DNA of 64,000 nt, taken from NCBI GenBank assembly GCA_903835235.1, contig CAILMF010000067.1:1-64000 (forward strand), written 5' to 3'. The DNA is from an uncultured Rhodospirillales bacterium. Its GTDB lineage: Bacteria > Pseudomonadota > Alphaproteobacteria > Acetobacterales > Acetobacteraceae. The notes under the pieces were generated by a model. It was not told the DNA's origin. It saw nothing but the letters and a program-made list of their open reading frames with translations, and did no database searches. Of this stretch, positions 1 to 8,716 are shown piece by piece. How positions within the stretch are numbered: position 1 is the stretch's first letter; each line of letters begins with the position of its first letter. Position numbers and translations under genes: made by a program.

Positions 1-2
1 GC

Positions 3-350
3 GGCCTGGGTGGCGCGGCGGCCGGCGCCCTGGCGCCCTCCCCGCTTGGCGGCGGCTCCACGGCTGGTTCGCTTGGCGCGGCTGCCGGGCGCGGCAGCGG
101 CGCGGTCCCTGGCGGCGGCGGCCTAGGGGGCGCAGCGGCCGGCGCGCTGGCGCCCTCTCCGCTTGGCGGCGGCTCCACCGCGGGCGCGCTCGGTGCGGCT
201 GCCGGGCGTGGTGCCGCCCCTGCGCCCGCCCCGGGCGGATCGGTGGGTGCCCTGGGGGCGGCGGCAGTGGGGGGCGGCCATGGTGCGGCGGCTCCCTCGC
301 CCCTGGGCGGTGGCGCCGCCACGCTTGGCACCGGCCTCCTGCCCCGATAG
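3..350 (+). CDS. Gly/Ala-rich low-complexity protein, C-terminal part (5' end off window)
   Basis: Frame open from base 3 to TAG at 348-350: GLGGAAAGALAPSPLGGGSTAGSLGAAAGRG... with a 39-aa (117-bp) repeat kept in frame; no start in window. Confidence 0.5.
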   Translation, partial: GLGGAAAGALAPSPLGGGSTAGSLGAAAGRGSGAVPGGGGLGGAAAGALAPSPLGGGSTAGALGAAAGRGAAPAPAPGGSVGALGAAAVGGGHGAAAPSPLGGGAATLGTGLLPR

Positions 351-434
351 CGCCAGCCCGGTACGGCGCCGGGGCCGGGGCCGGGGCCGCATCAAACCGG
401 GCAGGCGCCCCCCGGCGCAAGCGGTCCGGCCGGT

Positions 435-1694
435 CTATCCGCCCGCGGCCAGCGCCCGCAACCTGCCCAGGCAGGCCGCGTGGTCCGGCGTGCAGCCCTG
501 TTCCAGCCACCAGGCGCGCGTCGCCGCCAGCAGCCGGCCAAGTTCCGGGCCGGGGGCGATGCCCGCGGCCAGCCCATCCCGCCCCAGCAGTGGGAAGACC
601 GGCACCGGCATCTCGGCGACGCGGGCGCGGAAGCGGGCCGGCAGCGCCGGTTGTTCCAGCGGCGGCTGGCCCGGGCCGGGGTGGCTGAAGTAATCGGGGT
701 CGGCGGCGGCCACCAGGCTGGCCGCCTGGTCCAGCCAGGAGAAATCCAGCAGCCGTTGCCGGCCATGCAGCACCAGCGCCCGGCGCAGCTCGTCGTCGGA
801 GGCATCGAAGCCCGGCAGCGGCGCATTGGTCTGCGCCAGGCGCTGCAACTCCTCGCCGGAAGCCTTCAGCCGCCGCGCCGCCCGCACCGAGCCCGACCCC
901 ACCAGCGCGTCGAACCGCAGCAGCGGGTCCACCGGGGCGCCCACCCGCAGCATGGCCAGCAGCACGGTCGGCCGATGGCATTCCGGCAGCACCGCATGCA
1001 GCACCCCGGTCGCCTCCATCAGCGCCACCGCGGCACTGGGGTCGGGCGCCTCCAGCAGGCGCTTCAGCTCCATCCAGATGCGTTCCACCGAAAGCCGCGC
1101 CAGCCCCGGCACCGCGGCCGCAATGGCCGCCACCGCCGCTTCATCCGGCGCGCCCCGGCCATAGCGGGCCTGGAAGCGGAAGAACCGCAGCGCCCGCAGG
1201 TAGTCCTCGGCCAGCCTGGTCCCGGCATCGCCGACAAAGCGCACCAGCCCCGCCGCCAGGTCGGCTTCGCCGCCAAAATAATCCCACAGCCGGCCATCCG
1301 CGGCCATGGACATGGCATTGATGGTGAAGTCCCGCCGGGCCGCGTCTTCCCGCCAATCCGTGGTCCAGGCCACTTCGGCGTGGCGGCCATCGGTCACCAG
1401 GTCGCGGCGCAGGCTGGTCACCTCCACCGGCTGGTGGTCCAGCACCGCGGTCAGGGTGCCGTGCGCCAGGCCGGTTTCGAACACCTTTATTCGTGCAGCC
1501 TTCAGCCGGGCGGCCATTTCCTCCGGCGGAAACGGCGCGGCGATGTCGATGTCGTGCACGTCCCGACCCGCCAACACGTCCCGCACCGCGCCGCCGACCG
1601 CGCGGCTGCCGGGCAGCGCCGCCAGCACGGCGGCGGCGGCGCCACTGGCCAGCATGGCGGGGGGCGCGGCGATGCGGGTGGGCGCGTCGGTCAT
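435..1694 (-). CDS. CCA tRNA nucleotidyltransferase / poly(A) polymerase family
   Basis: MTDAPTRI...GSRAVGGAVRDVLAGRDVHDIDIAAPFPPEE; nucleotidyltransferase motif; start trimmed from the longer ORF. Confidence 0.9.
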   Translation of the reverse strand: MTDAPTRIAAPPAMLASGAAAAVLAALPGSRAVGGAVRDVLAGRDVHDIDIAAPFPPEEMAARLKAARIKVFETGLAHGTLTAVLDHQPVEVTSLRRDLVTDGRHAEVAWTTDWREDAARRDFTINAMSMAADGRLWDYFGGEADLAAGLVRFVGDAGTRLAEDYLRALRFFRFQARYGRGAPDEAAVAAIAAAVPGLARLSVERIWMELKRLLEAPDPSAAVALMEATGVLHAVLPECHRPTVLLAMLRVGAPVDPLLRFDALVGSGSVRAARRLKASGEELQRLAQTNAPLPGFDASDDELRRALVLHGRQRLLDFSWLDQAASLVAAADPDYFSHPGPGQPPLEQPALPARFRARVAEMPVPVFPLLGRDGLAAGIAPGPELGRLLAATRAWWLEQGCTPDHAACLGRLRALAAGG

Positions 1695-1948
1695 GGCCGC
1701 GGGGCTTGCGGCCGTTCGGTATGGCCGGGGATGAGCTGGCCATTTTCCATGTGCGGCGGCACGTAGACGCCGCCCTCCAGGCTGCGGGACAGGCCGAACC
1801 AGAACAGCCCCGCCAGGGCCAGCACCACCCCGGCGGCGGCGGCCAGCACCAGGCGGGCGCCCGGCTCCACGCCGGGGTTCATCCGGCGCCAGGCCAGGTA
1901 GCCAAGCAGCGGCACCAGGAACAGCAGCGCCTCCAGCAGCCAGGCCAT
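1691..1948 (-). CDS. Small membrane protein, DUF6111-like
   Basis: 85 aa, two hydrophobic segments, 4-bp overlap with downstream CCA gene. Confidence 0.7.
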   Translation of the reverse strand: MAWLLEALLFLVPLLGYLAWRRMNPGVEPGARLVLAAAAGVVLALAGLFWFGLSRSLEGGVYVPPHMENGQLIPGHTERPQAPRP

Positions 1949-2562
1949 CAGTCGGCGGCCGTGCTGTGCACCAGGCCGGGGCGCAGCACCCGGGCCAGGT
2001 TGACCAGAATCCCCGCCGTGGCACCCCAGATGTAGTGTTTCTCATGCGGCCAGACCCAGAACTCCCGCATGCGGCCCTTGAACTCGGTGCGGCGGCGCTG
2101 CGGCGCCCTCGGGTCCAGCACCACGTGCAGCGGCAGCTCGAAGCATTCCGCCACCTCGCCGGGGTCGGCCACCAGGGCCAGCGGCGGGTCCACCAGCGCC
2201 ACCACGGGGGTGATGCGGTAGCCGGTGCCGGTCAGGTGGTCCGGCAGCCGGCCGAGCAGGCGCGGCAGGCCGGTGGCCAGCCCCACTTCCTCCTCGGCTT
2301 CGCGCAGCGCGGCCTGTTCGGCGGTCTCGCCATGCTCCATCCGGCCGCCGGGAAAGGCGACCTGGCCAGCATGGGCGTTCAGCCTGGCCGAGCGCAGCGT
2401 CAGCAGCACGCTGGGTTCGGGGTGCAGGATGATCGGCACCAGCACCGCGGCGCCGATGATCCGGGCGGGGTCCAGGCCCTCGGTGAAATTGCCGTGCACC
2501 GGGGCGCCGGGCGCCTGGGCTTGGGCTTCCGCCATGCGGGCGGCGATCTCGGCGGCGGTCAT
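1948..2562 (-). CDS. NUDIX hydrolase (CoA pyrophosphatase-like)
   Basis: Nudix box PGGRMEHGETAEQAALREAEEEVGL. Confidence 0.9.
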   Translation of the reverse strand: MTAAEIAARMAEAQAQAPGAPVHGNFTEGLDPARIIGAAVLVPIILHPEPSVLLTLRSARLNAHAGQVAFPGGRMEHGETAEQAALREAEEEVGLATGLPRLLGRLPDHLTGTGYRITPVVALVDPPLALVADPGEVAECFELPLHVVLDPRAPQRRRTEFKGRMREFWVWPHEKHYIWGATAGILVNLARVLRPGLVHSTAAD

Positions 2563-2590
2563 CCGTGCTTCATAGCACCGGAACGGCGAT

Positions 2591-2682
2591 CTGCGTCACT
2601 CCGCGCCCAGGGCGGGTTGCGTCACGCCGCGCCCAAGGCGCGAGGTTCCAGTCCGCGCCCAAGGCGCGAGGCATCACTCCGC
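2591..2682. repeat. 26-bp tandem array, 3 full copies plus a partial, overlapping the DUF1285 stop codon
   Basis: Units at 2605-2630, 2631-2656, 2657-2682; minus-strand unit gcggagtgatgcctcgcgccttgggc contains hairpin CGCGCC-TTG-GGCGCG. Confidence 0.8.
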
Positions 2683-3318
2683 GGCGGCGTCCATCGCCGC
2701 GACCTCGTCGATCGGGAAGAACACGCCCTCGCTCCAAACGCCCAGCATCTCCCGGCCATCCACCATCTCGGGCTCGGCCAGGGCGCACAGCTCATAGAAC
2801 ACGGCGCGGTTGATCTTGGCCTCCAGGCCTTCCCGCACCAGCACATAGGGGCGCGGCTCCCGCGTCTGCGGGCACAGGTGCACGCGTATGGGATGCTCGG
2901 CGCCGGCGGTGATCATCTGGTCCAGGTTGGTGCGGAAGGTCAGGCATTGCCGCGGCTTGGCCTGGCCGCAATCACAATCCTTCCACCACATCTCCACCGC
3001 CATGAAGGGGGCGTCCTCCACGTCGATCCGGCCGCGCTCCACCGGGGTTTCCAGCCAGTAGCTGCCATCCGCCTCGCGCTTCAGCACGGTGGCGAACAGG
3101 CAGACCAGCTCCTTCCGGCCAATCGGGCTGCCGCGGTAGTACCACTGCCCGTTGCGGTCGATGCGGATGTCGAAATGCCCGCAATCGATCTTCGGCCGCC
3201 CAGAGGCTGGGCCGGGGCCCGCCTTCAACGCCGCCAAAGAAGGCAAATTGGGCGTTTTGCCACCATGGTCGTGGTCGGCATCCGCATTCATCGCTTTCAG
3301 AGCCTCCGGTGCGGTCAT
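2674..3318 (-). CDS. DUF1285 domain-containing protein
   Basis: CGHFDIRIDRNGQWYYRGSPIGRKELVCLFATVLKREADGSYWL typical of DUF1285. Confidence 0.8.
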   Translation of the reverse strand: MTAPEALKAMNADADHDHGGKTPNLPSLAALKAGPGPASGRPKIDCGHFDIRIDRNGQWYYRGSPIGRKELVCLFATVLKREADGSYWLETPVERGRIDVEDAPFMAVEMWWKDCDCGQAKPRQCLTFRTNLDQMITAGAEHPIRVHLCPQTREPRPYVLVREGLEAKINRAVFYELCALAEPEMVDGREMLGVWSEGVFFPIDEVAAMDAAAE

Positions 3319-3398
3319 AGGCTGCTTCCCACACGTCCACTTCGCGCCACATGGAGCGGACACATCGAACACCGCCCTCGGCCCATTATATAGGGAGC

Positions 3399-4412
<1,014 letters not shown>

Positions 4413-5297
4413 GTGCCAGCCCGCGCCGCCCCCGCTCAGCAAGCATTGGGTGCCGAGGCGCTCGGCGCCACCCTGCCGCCCCTGGTGGTGCAGGCGGAGC
4501 GTGTCGCCAGCACGGTGATGCAGGGCGTCCACGGCCGCCGCCGCTCCGGCCAGGGCGACGCCTTCTGGCAGTTCCGCCCCTTCCTGCAAGGGGACGCGGT
4601 CAACCGGGTGGATTGGCGCCAATCCGCCAAGGGCGACCGGCTCTTCGTGCGGGAAACCGAGTGGGAGGCGGCGCAGACCGTGCTGCTGTGGCGGGATGCC
4701 TCCGCCAGCATGCATGAGGGCAAGCGCGAGCGGGCCGAGCTGCTGCTGCTCGCCCTCTCCGGCCTGCTGCTGCGCGGCGGCGAGCGGGTGCGCCTGTTCG
4801 GCGATGCCGCGGCGCCGCGCCGCAGCTTTACCGGTCGCACCGGCTTGCCGGCCTTGGCCCAGGCTTTGTCGGGGGTCACCGGCGGCGCTGGCCTGCCGCT
4901 GCCCGACCCCTCCCTGCCCCGACACGGCCGCTGCGTGCTGTTGAGCGATTTCTACACGCCCGTCGAGGAGGTGCAGCACGCCGTCGCCGCCCTGGCCGGT
5001 CTGCCGCTGCGCGGCGTGCTGGTACAGATCGTCGCCCCCGGCGAGGAGGAACCGGCGCTGCAAGGCCGCGTCCACCTGCATGGGCTGGAAGGCGAGGCGC
5101 CGGTGCTGGTGGCCAATGCCGCCCCGGTGTTCGGCGCCGGCCAGCCCTTCCGCCAATGGTTCGCCGCGCATCGGGCGGCCTGCGCCGATGTCGCCCGCGC
5201 CGCCGGCTGGACCCTGCTGGCGCATCGCACCGACCATCGGCCGGAGACCGCGCTGATGGCCCTGTACCAGGCGCTGACGCAGGCGACGCTGGCATGA
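4413..5297 (+). CDS. DUF58 domain-containing protein
   Basis: GQGDAFWQFRPFLQGDAVNRVDWRQSAKGDRLFVRETE; GTG start abutting moxR stop. Confidence 0.88.
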   Translation: MPARAAPAQQALGAEALGATLPPLVVQAERVASTVMQGVHGRRRSGQGDAFWQFRPFLQGDAVNRVDWRQSAKGDRLFVRETEWEAAQTVLLWRDASASMHEGKRERAELLLLALSGLLLRGGERVRLFGDAAAPRRSFTGRTGLPALAQALSGVTGGAGLPLPDPSLPRHGRCVLLSDFYTPVEEVQHAVAALAGLPLRGVLVQIVAPGEEEPALQGRVHLHGLEGEAPVLVANAAPVFGAGQPFRQWFAAHRAACADVARAAGWTLLAHRTDHRPETALMALYQALTQATLA

Positions 5298-5394
5298 GCT
5301 CGCCCAGCCTGCGCCAGCCCTGGTTTGAGCGAGCAGTTTACCCTGCGCGGGTGATGGCCCCCGCACAGGGTTTGCTCTTGGGCGGAGACTCCTG

Positions 5395-8085
5395 ATGCTC
5401 TCGCTCGGCTCCATCGGCTTCGCCGCCCCCTGGCTGCTGCTGGCCCTGCCGGCGCTGCCGATTCTGTACTGGCTGCTGCGGGTCACACCTCCAGCCCCAC
5501 GGCGAATTACCTTCGCGCCCGTCTTCCTGCTGCGGCTGCTGCCGCGCCTGCCGGAAACCCCGGCCCGCACCCCCTGGTGGCTGCTGGCGCTGCGCCTGCT
5601 GGCCGCCGCGCTGATCATTCTCGGCCTGGCCCGCCCGGTGCTCGGCCCCGGTGCCGCCGGCGGTGGCGAGGGCACCCTGCTGCTGGTGCTGGATGACGGC
5701 TGGGCCAGCGCGCCGGACTGGCCCGCCCGCATGGCCGCGCTGGATGCCGCGCTGCGCCGCGCCGGGCGCGAGGAACGCCCGGCCGCCCTGCTGGCCACCG
5801 CCCCCGGCCTCGGTGCCGAGCCGCCGCGCATCATCGGCCCGATGCCCGCCGCCGACATGGCCGCCCGCCTGGCCGCGCTGCGCCCCAAGCCCTGGGCGCC
5901 CGACCGCGCCGGGGCGCTGGCCGCCTTCACCACCTGGCGCGCCGCCAACCCGGGCGCGCTGGCCACGCTGTTCGTGCACGATGGCGTGGCCCATGCCGGC
6001 GATTCCCTGGCCGAAACCCTGGCCGCCGCCGGCACCCTGACCCTGGCCCGCGACGAGGCCCGCCCCGCCCGCCTGCTGGCGCCCCCCACCGCCGAGGCCG
6101 ACCGCCTGAAGCTGCTGGTGCAGCAGGCCCCGCACCCCGCCGCCACCCAGGCCACCGTGCTGGCCCGCACCGGCGATGGCCGCACCCTGGCCCGCGCGGT
6201 GGTGCCCCTGCCGGCCGGCGCCGCCCAGGGCGAGGCATCGCTGGACCTGCCGCTGGAACTCCGCAACCAGGTGGTGCGGCTGGAGATCGAGGACGAACCC
6301 GGCGCCGCCGCCGTGCAGTTGCTGGACGAACGCTTCCGCCGCCGCCCGCTGGGCCTGCTGCCGGGCAGCGAGGAAGCCGCCGACGCTCCCCTGATCGGCG
6401 ACCTGTTCTACCTCTCCCGCGCCATGCAGCCCTATGCCGAACTCCGCCGCGGCACGGTGGAGGAGCTGCTGAAGCGCCCCATCGCCGTGCTGGCCCTGGC
6501 CGACCGCCCGGTGGCCGAGGGCGCCGAGCGCGACGCCCTGACCCGCTGGGTGGAAGCCGGCGGCACGCTGGTCCGCTTTGCCGGCCCGCGCGTGGCGGAA
6601 AAGCCGGACGGACTGCTGCCGGTGCCACTGCGCGCCGAACGCCAGCTGGGCGGCGCCCTGTCCTGGGAGCAGCCGCAGCGGCTGGCGCCCTTCCTGCCCA
6701 CCTCGCCCTTCGCCGGGCTGGCGGTGCCGGAGGAAGTGACGGTGGAGCGCCAGGTGCTGGCCGAACCCGGCCCGCGCCTGACCGACCGCACCTGGGCGCG
6801 GCTGGCCGATGGCACCCCCTTGGTGACCGCCGAAGCCCGCGGCGCCGGCCGCGTGGTGCTGTTCCATGTGACGGCCACGGCCGACTGGTCCAACCTGCCG
6901 CTCTCCGGCCTGTTCGTGCAGATGCTGCGGCGGATCGTCGCGCTCTCGGCCGGCATCAACGGCGCCGAGGGCGAGCAGCCGCTGGCCCCGCTGGAAAGCC
7001 TGGACGGCTTCGGCCGCCTCGGCGCGCCGCCGCCCGCCGCCGCCGCCCTGGTGCCGGCGGAACTCGCCGCCACCGAACCAGGCCCGCGCCACCCGCCGGG
7101 CTGGTACGGCACCGCGGCCGAGGGCGGCTACCGCCGCGCGCTGAACCTCGGCGGCAACATCGCGCCGCCGGTTGCGGCCGGGCCGGCTCCGGAGGGCGCC
7201 TCGCTGCTCGGCATCGGCGGCGTGCCGGCGGAACAGGACCTCGGCCCCTGGCTGCTGGCCGCGGCGCTGCTGCTGCTGGCGGCGGACATGCTGCTCTCGC
7301 TCCGCCTGCGCGGGCTGCTGCTGGGCCGGGCGGTGGCCGCGGCGCTGCTGCTGGCGTTGGCTTTCCCGGCGCAGGCGCAGGACGGCGCCGCTGCCCTGGC
7401 CACCCGGCTGGCCTATGTCTCCACCGGCGACAGCCAGTTGGACGACATCCAGAAGGCCGGCCTGATCGGCCTGTCGGACTACGTCAACCGCCGCACCAAC
7501 GCCGCCCTGGCGGAGCCTGCGGCAGTACAGCCAGGCCAGAGCGACCTGAGCCTGTTCCCGCTGCTCTACTGGGTCATCACCGCGGAGGCGCCGCAGCCGG
7601 ACGCCACCGCCGTCGCCGCGCTCAACACCTTCATGCGCAATGGCGGGATCATCCTTTTTGACACGCGCGACGAAGGCTCCGGCGAAGGGTTCGCGCCGGG
7701 CGCCCGCGCGGCGCTGCGCCGCGTAACCCGCGACCTGGCCATCCCGCCGCTGGCCGTCATCGGCGACGACCACGTGCTGCGCCGCAGCTTCTACCTGCTG
7801 CCGGAACTGCCGGGCCGCTTCGCCGGCGGGCAGATCTGGGTGGCGCGGGAACAGGACCGCGCCAATGACAGCGTCTCCCCGGTCATCCTCGGCGGCCACG
7901 ACTGGGCCAGCGCCTGGGCGGTGGATGAGGCCGGCAACAACCCCTACGCCACCACCCCCGGCGGCGCCCGGCAGCGCACCCTGGCGTATCGGTTCGGCGT
8001 CAACCTGGTGATGTATGCGCTGACCGGCAACTACAAGGGCGACCAGGTCCACGTGCCGCAGATCCTGGAAAGGCTGGGCAACTGA
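5395..8085 (+). CDS. BatA-like N-terminal / DUF4159 domain membrane protein
   Basis: N-terminal FAAPWLLLALPALPILYWLLR; C-terminal NTFMRNGGIILFDTRDEG (DUF4159). Confidence 0.88.
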   Translation: MLSLGSIGFAAPWLLLALPALPILYWLLRVTPPAPRRITFAPVFLLRLLPRLPETPARTPWWLLALRLLAAALIILGLARPVLGPGAAGGGEGTLLLVLDDGWASAPDWPARMAALDAALRRAGREERPAALLATAPGLGAEPPRIIGPMPAADMAARLAALRPKPWAPDRAGALAAFTTWRAANPGALATLFVHDGVAHAGDSLAETLAAAGTLTLARDEARPARLLAPPTAEADRLKLLVQQAPHPAATQATVLARTGDGRTLARAVVPLPAGAAQGEASLDLPLELRNQVVRLEIEDEPGAAAVQLLDERFRRRPLGLLPGSEEAADAPLIGDLFYLSRAMQPYAELRRGTVEELLKRPIAVLALADRPVAEGAERDALTRWVEAGGTLVRFAGPRVAEKPDGLLPVPLRAERQLGGALSWEQPQRLAPFLPTSPFAGLAVPEEVTVERQVLAEPGPRLTDRTWARLADGTPLVTAEARGAGRVVLFHVTATADWSNLPLSGLFVQMLRRIVALSAGINGAEGEQPLAPLESLDGFGRLGAPPPAAAALVPAELAATEPGPRHPPGWYGTAAEGGYRRALNLGGNIAPPVAAGPAPEGASLLGIGGVPAEQDLGPWLLAAALLLLAADMLLSLRLRGLLLGRAVAAALLLALAFPAQAQDGAAALATRLAYVSTGDSQLDDIQKAGLIGLSDYVNRRTNAALAEPAAVQPGQSDLSLFPLLYWVITAEAPQPDATAVAALNTFMRNGGIILFDTRDEGSGEGFAPGARAALRRVTRDLAIPPLAVIGDDHVLRRSFYLLPELPGRFAGGQIWVAREQDRANDSVSPVILGGHDWASAWAVDEAGNNPYATTPGGARQRTLAYRFGVNLVMYALTGNYKGDQVHVPQILERLGN

Positions 8086-8342
8086 TGACCGACGAGGAAG
8101 CCGAGGCGCTGAAGGCGAAGGTCGAGCGCTTGGAGCGGGAGGCCGATGCGCTGCGTTCGGTGCTTCGCCGCAGTCTCGCATTGATGGTTGTCGCGTCCGG
8201 CGCGCTGCAGGCCACCATGATCGCGGTAGAGTCGGTGCAGACGGAAAAGGTTGCCAAGCAACTTGCGGAGAAGAGCGAGATGATCACGGAGCAGGTCGGC
8301 CTGCTCCTCGCCAGCGTTGAGGAGGCCGCCAATGCCGGCTGA
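8085..8342 (+). CDS. Small coiled-coil protein with one hydrophobic segment
   Basis: 85 aa; ATG overlaps upstream TGA; EAEALKAKVERLEREADALRSVLRR...SLALMVVASGALQATMIAV. Confidence 0.65.
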   Translation: MTDEEAEALKAKVERLEREADALRSVLRRSLALMVVASGALQATMIAVESVQTEKVAKQLAEKSEMITEQVGLLLASVEEAANAG

Positions 8343-8715
8343 AACCTACGCCGAAACCCTCCGCGAACTCCGCGCCCTGACCGCCGCCGGCAACATCCCG
8401 CCGGGCCAGCCACCTGTTGAACCGCCACGCGGTTCCGGCGATGATCCCGGCATGGAAGCCCGCGTCAAACGTCTGGAAGATGATGTTCGCGCCATCCGCG
8501 GCGACCTCACGGGCATCATGGGCAAGCTTGGCGGCATCGAGGGCCGGCTTGGCAGCGTCGAAGGCAAGCTCGACCTGCTGGTCACCCAGGTCGTGGCCAA
8601 GGTGCCGAGCGGCTGGCAGACCTTCCAAATCCTCGCCGCCACCATCGGCACTCTCATCGGCTTCCTGGTCGTGGCAGCCGCCGTGCTGAAGTGGCTGCGG
8701 TTGCTGCCGCAGTAG
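8332..8715 (+). CDS. Small coiled-coil protein with C-terminal TM helix
   Basis: MPAETYAETL...VKRLEDDVRAIRGDLTGIMGKLGGIEGRLGSVEGKLDLL...ATIGTLIGFLVVAAAVLKWLRLL; overlaps preceding gene. Confidence 0.65.
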   Translation: MPAETYAETLRELRALTAAGNIPPGQPPVEPPRGSGDDPGMEARVKRLEDDVRAIRGDLTGIMGKLGGIEGRLGSVEGKLDLLVTQVVAKVPSGWQTFQILAATIGTLIGFLVVAAAVLKWLRLLPQ

Positions 8716-8716
8716 C

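Noticed and set aside
163-693. 176-aa plus-strand ORF
   Set aside because: Crosses from the repeat ORF (different frame) into the antisense of the CCA gene; no domain evidence.
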